Below are positions 1 to 9,616 of a stretch of DNA of 64,000 nucleotides, piece after piece. The position numbers and the translations under genes were made by a program. The DNA is taken from positions 1,074,770 through 1,138,769 of the forward strand of contig NW_006766887.1 of the NCBI RefSeq assembly GCF_000275845.1. The letters run 5' to 3'. Source of the DNA: Dichomitus squalens LYAD-421 SS1 (taxonomy: Eukaryota; Basidiomycota; Agaricomycetes; Polyporales; Polyporaceae). The notes below the pieces were generated by a model that worked only from the letters and a program-made list of their open reading frames with translations, did not search any database and was not told where the DNA came from. The number at the start of each line of letters is the position of its first letter. Positions within the stretch are counted from its first letter, which is position 1.

Positions 1-150
1 GTGGGCGAGATGCCATACGAGGGCAACAGTATGACCTTGGCAGACATTTTGCTGCATGCCGGGCATCAGGGAAACGTTTCTGCTCAGCTTCTCGGCGAAG
101 ACGATCTCGACGAGGGAGACGATCTTCAAGGTAATACATCAGACTGGTAG
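1..150 (+). CDS. 3'-terminal fragment of an unidentified protein
   Basis: An open frame enters from the left edge and stops at TAG 148-150. It gives an acidic tail containing MTLADILLHAGHQG and GEDDLDEGDD. I do not recognise the family. A possible splice donor (CAAG|gtaata) lies at about 139, so the true C-terminus could instead be encoded by small exons between 200 and 340. I could not settle on one join. Only the C-terminal part of the gene is in the window. It converges on RPL37. Confidence 0.3.
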   Translation: MGEMPYEGNSMTLADILLHAGHQGNVSAQLLGEDDLDEGDDLQGNTSDW

Positions 151-665
151 TAGGGCACTTCTATTGCGATCGACTGTAGTCTGTCTTTCTAAGCATGCTT
201 TCGGCCTTCACAAGCTCCATACGGAAAGACGCCAGGTATGAGTATGACTACATGAACCGCTTACAGATCATGACCGCCTAATCATGTCAGTCTGTCCAAG
301 CTTCGGGAGAAGTTGCTACTATCATAGGCTGCCGACGGCCATCATTTGCAGCCTATAGCTCACCTCGCACCTTCAGCACGTACCAAGAGGGACGGAGTTG
401 CAAAAAGCGCTACCACGAACGACACACCGCCTAGGCTGATCGACGGTGCATTTACTTGCCGCTCATGTTGGGGGATTTAAAAGTCATGCATAGAAAGCTC
501 GCATGGCATAGCTCATGTATTTTGCGTGGGTGGCAGCTTGTGCCGGTGCTTGTGTAGCAGTATACAGGGGGCAAGACATATACGGAGGGAGAGCGATGCG
601 AGACAAAGAAGAGCCAGCAGCTCGTGTGGTGCAGTTGATGGTAGGAATAAGACCCATGCAGATGT
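151..665. other. intergenic, possible 3' exons of the left-edge gene
   Basis: No confident gene. Between 200 and 340 there are short open stretches and splice-like signals that may belong to the gene entering at base 1. The remainder is probably the 3' untranslated region of the convergent RPL37 gene. Confidence 0.4.
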
Positions 666-1473
666 TCATGCCTCCGTCGTCTTCTTGGTCCGCTTGACTG
701 CGCGCGTGTTCTCCCTGCGGTGCAAAAAAAGATCGTGAGCACTTCAAGGAGTCGATTTAGATACGTAACATACCTGAAGCCGTTCTTGAAGCGTCTCGAC
801 ACGGTCTTCAGGTAGCGCATGCGGCCAGTGCCAGTGGTCTTTCGGCGCTTCGCCTTCTGGCCCCACTCGTAAGACCGCAGCTTCGCGCTGGGGTAACCGC
901 ACTGCGCACACTCTGGACCGAGCGAAGTCAGTCAACACACTTGCGCAATGCCAGACAGATATCGAGCGAGGAGGGAGGAGATGGGCATCGAGAGGAGGAT
1001 GTGATAGATCAAGGGGCTTAGATCCTACGCACCCTTGTGCTGCTTGTGGAAGGCACGGTTGCCACACCGCCTGCAGAGGGTGTGGGACTTGGTGTGCCTC
1101 TTACTATATGATAAGATAGATGTTAAGCGTCCAAGGAGGAACGAAGAATATGAATGCTACGCACCCGAAGGAGGTGGTACCTATGCACCGTCAGCAACAT
1201 AAAAATCAGTCTCATCGTCTCCAGTACTCTCCATCCCATTGCCCACGAACCTTTCGTCTACAAGGAGAGCAAAGTTGTCAGCACAGGTGGAATCGGGAGA
1301 CGGATACGATATAGCACGCCAGAGGAACCTCCAGGTCGAGGGACCGTCATCCGAACACGATTCATCCCATCCACCCTCCTAATACCTCCAATTCGCTCCG
1401 TTCAAACGCGGACACGTATCCCGACTGCATGGAAATCCTCCAGGGGAGCAGAATACAGACGTAGACTCACCAT
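666..1473 (-). CDS. RPL37: 60S ribosomal protein L37 (eL37), six exons with micro-exons
   Basis: Zinc-binding structural protein of the large cytosolic ribosomal subunit. Joining minus-strand exons 1471-1473, 1251-1257, 1165-1180, 1033-1103, 774-912 and 666-714 gives 285 nt, a 94-residue protein, the usual length for eL37. It begins [19 protein letters not shown] and shows the family's zinc ribbon (TLCRRCG and ECAQCGYP) and the basic block [17 protein letters not shown]. All five introns are GT-AG. The first exon is only the ATG, the second 7 nt and the third 16 nt, so three introns interrupt the first nine codons. The C-terminal tail ([15 protein letters not shown]) is the least conserved part, as is usual in this family. 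Family assignment is certain. The three micro-exons are inferred from perfect frame and splice-site agreement. Confidence 0.95.
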
Positions 1474-3715
1474 TGTGTCTTGATCTTGAGGGGGCCGGGT
1501 CGGATGGCTTGTGCAAAATCGCCTCTACCACCCAGAAGCCACTGCGATTGGCGCCACGTGGCGTTGGCGCCCGGATGAACAAGACGCTCACGATCAACTC
1601 TTGAAGCTGCTTTCGATTCCTCAGTGTTGCGGTCTAAACTGAACAGAACTGGAGCAAATCGCTTATCATTCTGCTGCCTTATAAAACTGTCTTCTGTTGC
1701 ATAATTCTACTCTATAATAGTCTGACCTTGTACAAAGTCACAACTGTCGTCGTTCCGTTCACAAACGGGCCGGTCCATGTTAGGGTGTATGCTAATGTAG
1801 CGACAATAATTACATAGACCTCGGTGAGTCAGTCGGTCAGCATACCTGGCATATACAGGAGATCACATGAACTCATAATTGTGAGCGGAAGCAGGCGGCG
1901 ATGCAACGGCAGTCCTGCGTGCAGGCCCCGAGCACGGACGCTAAACTGTCCTGAAAGTTCAGTTGTGATTGGGCATGCCGCAATCCAAAAGTAAGACCGA
2001 GGTTCATCAGACCCAGACGGTAGACCTGTATGCGGCAGCTAACGAGGCACTGTATGACAAAAAATCAGCGCGGGCAAACCCCGTTCTCACGCAAGGAATA
2101 CTTCACGCAGCCAAGTTCACGGTCTTCGCATCCCTCGATGGCCGAGAAATTGTAAGCCTTTCAGGGGATCGGACGAGGTTGGATGTCAATGGACTGCCTA
2201 ACATAGGTGAATCTGCGAGCTTCAGATATCCAAAGTTCTCACACAGGCAAACGCGCTGTCCTTTCACCAGAGGCACTCAGGCAACAATGTCGCCTTCGCA
2301 ATCAGGACCGCAGTCGGCGATGTATGCATGCTGAACCTAAGTTCACCACTTCTAATCGTGTCTTGCTCCTGCCCACGGTCCGTTGTGTGACGCAAATGTT
2401 CCGTCTTACCGGACTGTTATTCGTCGACCTATGAGTTTGTTCGCTATAGTGAAGCTATGACGCAGATTGTCTAGGTTAGACAGCTCTTCAAGTTGGCCTT
2501 ATGTAACCACGGCAGTCGAATGCAGACTTTCCCAGCACTATGTGTGACAGCAGACCGAACCGCGACGCGCATCCAGTCGGGGCCCCAGAACGTCATCAAT
2601 TATCCGCATCTCTGAGTTCGGAACCTGGGGAGAAATCTGGGCTGCGAGGGGCCACAGGTACAGACGCACAAGTGTTCCAGTATTGATACTCATTGACTCA
2701 GGATTCACTATCTGTTCGCCACCGCGCGCCATATTCTGATCAGCAGCATGAGCACCGTCTTGTGGCATATGTATCTTGACGCGCTGCATCTCTACAACAA
2801 GTTTTTCCGCAGTGCTAGCTATGTAGCTCGTCTAATTCCAGATCACAGTGAATCGAATATGTAAGTGTCCGCGGCGACCTCTAAGTATGTGAACAGATTT
2901 GACCACGGACACCAATGTTCTTGATTGTGTCATGTTTGCTCGCAACACCGATCTGATACGGTTGTGACATGATACGTACATATCATCCGAAAATGAGGCG
3001 TTCGCGCGCTATCCGGAGAGTTTCACACTGATGGGAGCAGGGCGGAGGCGAAGACAACGAGATAAGGCCGCAATGATCTAGCCGGTATCAGTTCGGGCGG
3101 TCGCGCGAGGAGAATAAGAGGCTGACGTGCGCGGGGAAGCGTAACAAAAGCCACCGATCTGCGCCTTTCACGAGGCGCCAGAAATTGGTTCCATGTTCCC
3201 GGGTCGGAGGAACGAGTCTCGACTGATCTCATTGGGCGATCGAGTGGCTTTCGTCATGATGCGGGGAAATTGAGAATATCGCTCAGCCGCCCAACGCACG
3301 CCGCGTGTCCCGGTTCCGGAGGTCAATATTTCACGGCGTCCTGCAGACCTACACACACACGTGGGGTCAGTTGTGCTCAATATCCTCGAACAGGGGACAT
3401 GAGATCGGCCGCGGACGAGTACTTATGCAGAGGGAGATTACGAACGCTGGCTGACTAGGCCATCCTGGATGTTGGGTTAGGAGATAAGATCTACCTTAGC
3501 GGAAAGCAGGCTGGCGGCTGAGTGGCGGCTCGCTTCGGAGCATACGCGACAAGAAGCCTCCGGGGCAGTCACGGGTTCACTTCATCGAATGCTGGCACCA
3601 ACTGTCATCGTGCACAGCGCGTGGCGGCTGTCTCTCAGAAAATGGGCAGAGTATGTAGACTGCTTGGAGCATGTGTACGGCGTAGGCAGATACAAGGAAG
3701 GGGTTAACGCCGCAC
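1474..3715. other. intergenic region without recognisable gene
   Basis: About 2.2 kb upstream of both RPL37 and the GATA-factor gene. Short frames exist on both strands (for example 1969-2334 plus, 2538-2789 minus), but none shows a known domain, splice structure or coding bias I could recognise. The part next to 1473 must hold the RPL37 promoter. Confidence 0.5.
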
Positions 3716-3837
3716 GATAAGATAACCAGACAAAGGGGTAAGGGAATCTCGTGATAGACGCTGGCTTGAGGGGGGCTAATGGGGCGGCCGTGATTGGCTG
3801 GAGGGGGCTGGATTGTGCGTTATCAGGGTTTTTATCA
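3716..3837 (+). promoter_or_regulatory. cluster of GATA motifs upstream of the GATA-factor gene
   Basis: Two abutting GATAA motifs at 3716-3725, TTATCA (TGATAA on the other strand) at 3820-3825 and another TTATCA at 3832-3837 lie 220-345 bases before the chosen start codon at 4060. HGATAR is the binding motif of this factor family. Autoregulation is an inference. Confidence 0.45.
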
Positions 3838-4059
3838 AGAGACGTCCGCCCTGCTGACTTTTTGTCTCTTTACCTTCATCATCCTCCCCGGCCGTCGAAT
3901 CTCGACACCTCCAGCTCACCTGCCTTCGTTGTCCGTCCTGTCGGTGTTCTCGACGACGTACCCCTTTTTGTCGTCTTCTGGCGACGTCTTTCTTTCTTAC
4001 TCGAGACTTGCCTAATAATTGCTTCGCAACTGTATTCTCACCTAATCCCGTCCTGTATA

Positions 4060-7059
4060 ATGGCCCCGGTCGCGCTGGAGTCCCCCGTTGTGAACATGCA
4101 TAATAATGCGCTGCCACCTATGTCCAGGCTACAGTTCAACGGTCATATACACACCCCACCCGCCTCCGATCACTCGAGGAACGACGACGACGCATCTCCT
4201 CTCATCGCGCCCGCCCCCCTTCCGCCCATACAAGGCCGGAACACAAACCCCCCCTTTCCCCTTGATCCAGCGTTAAAGGAGCGCTCTGGAGACACCAGTG
4301 ATCCTGCAGCAGACCAGAACAGCCCCCCCGCTAATTCTGAATTGGCGTGTACCAACTGTGGTACTGTCACGACGCCTCAGTGGAGACGCGGTGACGACGG
4401 CAAGTCGATCTGTAACGCTTGTGGTGAGTACCAGTCTTTCCTACTCTTGGCTTTCCCTATCTCCGCCGCGGATATCTACGCTTCTTCTATTCATCTCCCT
4501 CTCGAGTCCCGGGATGTGATGATTTGCCTCCTGCGCCACGTGTCCTACGCGTTCGTTCGTAGTCTCGGGGGCAATCATATCGATACCTCGCTGCATCTAT
4601 GCGTAGAGCGCGTGTACAACACTTGCCTTGCGGCGGACGTCCTTTGCTGGTTCAAGGCCGTGTTACCGCATGCTCTCACGGAGCGTAGGCTGCTTTGGGG
4701 CTTGCGGTATCGCGAGTCTGCGTTGCGCTTGCACACTCATCTCGCCCACCTCCTCTAGACAATCCAACTCATGATGGGCCTGCAGTCATGCTCATGTCGC
4801 TCTGCTTGCGCTGATAATATCGCCGTGCCTCTCGTTCCATCGCCTCGTTGACTTATCACCCTTCCCCAGGCCTCTACTATAGGACGAAGCACGTTCCTCG
4901 TCCCCTCTCCCTTGGCCGTACATCAACGCTGCAGTCGGCTACCCATCCCAACGCGAAGCAAGCCGTTCCAACAAGCCCATTCCAGTCCCAAGCTCAAGCT
5001 CAGGCCCAGAACCAAGGTCACAGGACGTCTTCCCCTCCCATAATGCCTACTCCCGCTGCTTCCCCCGCTCTCCATCAGACGAAGAGTCAACCGACGGAAG
5101 CGTCTCGCGCGGCAGCCCAGAAGCATCAAGGCGGCACTTGTCCGGGCGATGGCCGCTGTGACGGCACTGGAGGCACGTCCGCTTGTAATGGATGCCCTAC
5201 TTATAACAACGCCATCCAAGCAGGCGTGATCGAGCCCACTAACGGGCAGGCTCCAATGCAGAAGGTGGAGGCGGCTGCTCCCGGCGCCGAGCAGGTCACG
5301 GAGACGTCAGGTGCAGAATCCTCCCCCGTTATCAGTTCCCAGACACCTGGCGGCAGTGGTCGTTCGAGGATACGCAGCCAAGTCGGTGCCCTCAGTTGCG
5401 CGAACTGCGGTACCAGCACGACTCCGTTGTGGAGGCGAGATGATGTCGGAAACAACATCTGCAATGCTTGTGGTACGTGTTTAGTCTCGACCAGATCCTA
5501 TCTATCTCTTCTCTCTTTGTTGCAACACGACTGGGGCGTGGTGTCCTTTGTCCTTTTTTGTTGAGCGTTTGTAAGGCGCCTGTCTCAAGGGGCCTAGATA
5601 TGATCTCACCTCGTTTATCAGACGGGTGATATCTTATCAGATAGCGTGTGCACGGCTAATCTCCCATTGGTCGATGCTGTCGGATTTACGTCCGCTCGTG
5701 GGTGCTGTCGTCTGAGGCCCGATGCAGTGGTCGTACGGGCGGCGCCGCATTGTCCCTGACTGGACGGTGATGACGGGAGAGGCTGGAGCGATTTTCTGCT
5801 TCGGCAACAATTGTTGAGGTTGAACATCTGCTGACGCGCTACTTTCTCTCTCCTTTTCTCCTCCTCCTCTCTGGTATATCGCAGGCCTCTATTTCAAGCT
5901 ACACGGCACGCATCGCCCGAATTCGATGAAGAAGACGGTCATCAAGCGGAGGAAACGCGTCCCTGCCGCATCCGGGGCGCCCAGCTCTCCCACACCGCAG
6001 GATCGCATGACCGACCAAGCTGCAGCTGAAGTTCTCGCCAGCGTCGGTCGCGCTTTGCCTTCCGGGTCGGTCGGTGCGCAGACGGAGAGCGAGGAGGAGC
6101 AGCCGAAGAAGCGGGCACGTCGCCCACGTACCTCGAAGGCGCGCGATAAGGATGCCGAGGGTATCGAGGATGACGAGGATGACGAAGGCAAGCCACGCAA
6201 GGCCCGTCGGACGACTGGCAGGAGCGGACCTCGCGACTCACGGGAAGGCAGCAGTGTCGCGCAAGCCGGTCAGTGGGGCGAGACGATGATGCAGGGCATG
6301 GGCGAGTCGTCGGGCAGCCAGCACATGCATCAGCAAGACCTCGATCGTTACGGTCCTGGTGCTCCCCGTGGCAACCCCTTCCCCCACCACGCCACCCAGG
6401 CGCTCCCGGGACTCATCGCTACGCTCGGCCCTGAAGTGCTTACGAGCCTTATGAACACGCAGTATGTCGGTGTCCCGCCTCCGCCCCCAAGCTATGTTCG
6501 TTCTGGTTCAGCCCAGGGCAACGTCGGAGGCCCGGGTGTCCCCAGCAGAACACACTCCCCTGTAGCTCAGCACACAATGAATCCTCCGCCACCTGGTGCC
6601 CCCTACGGCCTTCCTCCGCCGCTTCACGTCCCCGCGCACGCGCCGCCACAGTTTGGGCACGTTGGGCCGTCGTTCTACCACACCGGCGCACATATGGTCC
6701 CTCCCCAGGTCATCGAGGGCGTGCCCAGTCTTGCCGACCTCGACCAGCACTACCGCGCTCTCGGGGAGGAGCGGAAGCGGCTCGAAGAGTTGCTGGAACG
6801 GACGGACAGGATGATGGCGGGTGTGAAGCGGGGCATCGACGAGATGCGCGCTGCTGGTGCGCCTCCGCCGGAGGGCTCCCAGCCGCCCGCGACTCCCGGC
6901 TCGCAGCAACAGCAGCAACAGGCCCAGCAGCAAGGCGAGGGGTCGTCAGCACCGGCGCCTGCCGTGCCTTTGTCGAGGCAGGAGAAGGGAAACAAGGAGG
7001 GCTCGACTGTTTGGCACGTCGCTCCGCCCGCTTCACAATCCGCAGCTCCACGCGAGTGA
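4060..7059 (+). CDS. urbs1: iron-responsive GATA transcription factor (Urbs1/SreA family)
   Basis: Nuclear repressor of iron uptake and siderophore genes by family homology. Exons 4060-4423, 4870-5472 and 5885-7059 join in frame to 713 residues. Two GATA zinc fingers (C97-X2-C100...C118-X2-C121 and C298-X2-C301...C319-X2-C322) flank the diagnostic iron-sensing Cys-rich motif C212-X5-C218-X8-C227-X2-C230 ([19 protein letters not shown]). The combination of two fingers plus this motif is specific to the Urbs1/SreA/Sre group. After finger 2 comes the basic segment [10 protein letters not shown], then a Pro- and Gln-rich region and a predicted coiled coil at about residues 605-645 ([12 protein letters not shown]). 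Both introns are long (446 and 412 nt) and split the same Gly codon right after each CNAC. The frame is open upstream to 3751, but ATG 4060 gives the expected start. An ATG at 4096 is the alternative. Confidence 0.92.
5615..5642 (+). promoter_or_regulatory. GATA-factor consensus sites inside intron 2 of urbs1
   Basis: TTATCAGAT at 5634-5642 is the exact reverse complement of ATCTGATAA, which matches the extended ATCWGATAA site known for SreA-type iron GATA factors. TTATCAGAC at 5615-5623 differs from it at one position. Both lie in the 412-nt intron that follows finger 2. The motif match is seen directly; a regulatory role is inferred. Confidence 0.45.
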
Positions 7060-7446
7060 GCCGCGAGCCAGCTATGAGCGACGCTCTGGGCCTATGAGCG
7101 ACGCTCTGGGCCGATGAGCGGGCGGACGAGCGGGTGATATGTGGGTGTGTTTGATGGTTATATGTGGTACGCGCAAGTATGTTTGGACGCGGACTGGTCG
7201 ACTTGGCTAGCGGCAAGTTTGCGTGTCGCAAAATGTGCATATCGCCCCCTCTCTGCTCTTTCTGTCTCCCCTTTCGTTCGTCTCTGCTGCTGCTACTCTC
7301 TGTTATGTCGTGTCTTTCGCACTAGCTCACCTCATGCGTCACTGGTTGGGCGGACTGTTTGCGGTATATCGTATAGGCCTCACCTTGCGCCCGGATTTCG
7401 TATTATGCGTTATGCGTGTATGTGTATGGCCGCGACGGCCAGTAGT
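7060..7446. other. 3' region of urbs1
   Basis: Downstream of the stop codon the sequence is T-rich with no gene. It begins with the short tandem duplication listed separately. Confidence 0.5.
7072..7111. repeat. 20-bp tandem duplication in the urbs1 3' region
   Basis: A 20-bp unit (ctatgagcgacgctctgggc) occurs twice without mismatch at 7072-7091 and 7092-7111, starting 12 bases after the stop codon. A third partial copy follows. Confidence 0.85.
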
Positions 7447-7560
7447 GTAGAGCACTTTATTATATCTGTTTATGTGGCTCTGTATGTGGAGCACCTGCTA
7501 CTCTCTCATGCCGTGCTCAAACGATGAGTGCGTCTGTGTTCGAAATCGCGGGGGAGGCAG
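7447..7560 (+). repeat. imperfect direct repeat, left copy, flanking the RPC34 pseudogene
   Basis: This stretch aligns with 9271-9373 in the same orientation. Both begin gtagagcacttt, share tctcatg..gtgctca in the middle and end ggggga(a)ggcag. The left copy is about a dozen bases longer. The decayed RPC34 copy lies between the two repeats. Confidence 0.65.
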
Positions 7561-7723
7561 TAAACCGCACATGACCTTGACAAAATGGGCACGCTAGAAC
7601 GGTGGGGTCCCGAAGTGCTTTTGGGGCAGACTTTGCGCGGGCGAGACATCCAACATGTGTAGACACTATATTGACCCGGAATGTGCAAGGTCCACAAGAT
7701 ACTTGTGACATGATCGAACTATT

Positions 7724-9161
7724 TTAGCGACGCTCCTCCAACAGACACCTGGGTCTCGTAGTACATTCCCATTTCATGTATTCCTCAGGATTGACGGGCC
7801 CTCCCTCACGACAGAAGTCAGAGACAGGACAGACGGTGCACGGTGTCTGCTCGAGGCCCAACGTTACACGCTCCTCCGAGTCGTAGACAGCACGATACGC
7901 AAATCGACCGGGCAACGGCAGGCCTGCCATCTCGCAGATTTGCGGCCCTGCAGAATCCCTACTAGAATTCGACGCCACGATACTTCGGCTACCGGACGGC
8001 CCCAATGGCCGTCTCCGGAAGGGTTGGTTTTACCTTCTGTGTCGCTGGAGAAGTGTCCATTCTTCTCTTTCCCCTGAGAGCTGTCATTATACTCGCCCCT
8101 GTGGTACCGGCGACGTCGTCTGTGCGATGGTCGGTCGTCCCCGCTTGTGGACATATCGTCTTCATTCTCGGGATATGGAAAGCCGGAATCTGATGTTCAT
8201 AGCGTGTGAGGCGTGTTTTGTCTCAAGATGCATGAGCACTACCCACCTTCTCTATTTCACCGTCCAGGATCAGGACTTGCAGGGGCATCTCCACGAAATG
8301 ATGAACGGTGAGCTCGGCTTCCGTGACTCTACTTTTCTTGATCAGCCCCTATGAGACGACACGTTACCTTTCAATGAAACGCGCAAGCATTCAACGAGTA
8401 GCTCAGAACGTACCAAGATCTGGGGGGGGCGGTCGTTGAAGAGGAGTTCGTAAGCGGGTAGAGCCGTCTAACAGGAGTGTCCTCTCCTTGGCGACCTTCG
8501 AAATACTCTGTGATGTACAAATACCTTTCTACCCGATGCGCCGTTTGCTGTTTCGGGAGAGCTACTCAAACGATCTCTGACGATCTCGAGGCAGACATCG
8601 CTCCATAGCTTGATGAACTCGGTGTCCTGTTCTTTGTCGATGTACACCGTACCGCCAGTTAGCTCAACAGATGGTTCAGGATGTGCCAGCATAGAAATCT
8701 TGTACATCGGATGCTGCTCGCGAAATTACTATGGCAAACTGCTAACTCGCGAGCAATCGAACTTGCCCAGACATCATTGACGGTCTTGATGAGCTGTTTT
8801 TGGGTCATCGACTTGAGACATTTGTCAAACACGGTCGGGTGGACTGGTGTTTGTGCGTTGCTGCGTTTCGTCCAGGATACCTGCCAGCATGGTTTGTCGG
8901 TCAAAGCCGGAATGCCAAACCTTGGATCTCTGCTGTGCGATTGATATGTGGTGCAGATGAGAGGCCACCTCTTGTTCGCACCGTTCCCAATGGCGGCAGC
9001 GCTTGCCGCAGGGTCGGGCCCGCGGCGGTCAATCTCGGTAGGACTTGATAGTACGAACAACGGGGACACAGCAAACACACCTTGTCCGGCGCAGCCAATA
9101 TAGCCCGATGCAACTCGCGCTCGAGAAATTGAGCTGGCGGGAAATGATGAGATAGCAACAA
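7724..9161 (-). pseudogene. decayed copy of RNA polymerase III subunit RPC34 (RPC6)
   Basis: Intact RPC34 is a winged-helix subunit of the Pol III initiation subcomplex. Recognisable pieces occur in the right order on the minus strand: LHRAILAAPDK (near 9110), TVFDKCLKSMTQKQLIKTV (near 8820), MLAHPEPSVELTGG with DTEFIKLWSDVCL (8600-8690), SRVTEAELTV and VLILDGEIEK (near 8270), and the C-terminal metal-binding segment TPCTVCPVSDFCREGGPVNP (near 7810). They sit in different frames. Between the first two, the conserved N-terminal region is barely recognisable. After EGGPVNPEE the expected ending appears only after a frame change (MYYETQ). One join would need a GC-AG intron (near 8722-8773). Splicing explains some breaks but not all, so I call it a pseudogene. 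A divergent functional gene is the less likely alternative. Confidence 0.65.
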
Positions 9162-9616
9162 GAGAACTGGCCTGCAGGAGCGACGTCAGATTTCCATTGT
9201 TCTCTCACCGAGCTTTTTGAGATCTAGGGGCACGGGCTTATCCGGACCGCCCTGAACGTCAGCGAAAACGGTAGAGCACTTTGTTATTTCTGTGCATGGA
9301 GGGCCCTGCAAATTTCTCATGTTGTGCTCAGCTGACGAGTGGGTTTGCGATCGAATTGGTCGGGGGAAGGCAGCGGAAAAGAAGCCGGGCGCCTGGGCGA
9401 GTCGAAATAAGGAGAGTGTGGGGAAACGGCGGGCGCCTCGATAAGATTTGAATAGAGGTGTGCACGTGAAAGTGATGGCGTGGTGTGTGGAATTAACATG
9501 TGCTTCGTTCATCCCCAACGTCTCTCGTCCACTTCTCCTCTCCTCTCCTTCCCATTCACCTACAGGCCACAATTCCCCACCTCATTCTCGCCCCTGCTGG
9601 CCTCGACGACGCGAAG
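9162..9616. other. promoter region of the Opi1-like gene with the second direct-repeat copy
   Basis: No gene. It holds the right copy of the direct repeat (9271-9373) and then a pyrimidine-rich stretch (9520-9600) typical of fungal promoters just before the start codon at 9617. Confidence 0.5.
9271..9373 (+). repeat. imperfect direct repeat, right copy
   Basis: Counterpart of 7447-7560. It lies about 245 bases upstream of the Opi1-like start codon and on the 5' side of the RPC34 remnant. Confidence 0.65.

Noticed and set aside
1969..2434. Plus-strand open frame of 121 codons beginning MGMPQSKSK
   Set aside because: No family recognised and no convincing continuation by splicing. Left as intergenic.
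3751..4059. In-frame upstream extension of the iron GATA factor
   Set aside because: The frame is open to 3751, but the extra 103 residues are hydrophobic and unlike the family. The GATA-site-rich pyrimidine stretch is better read as promoter and leader.
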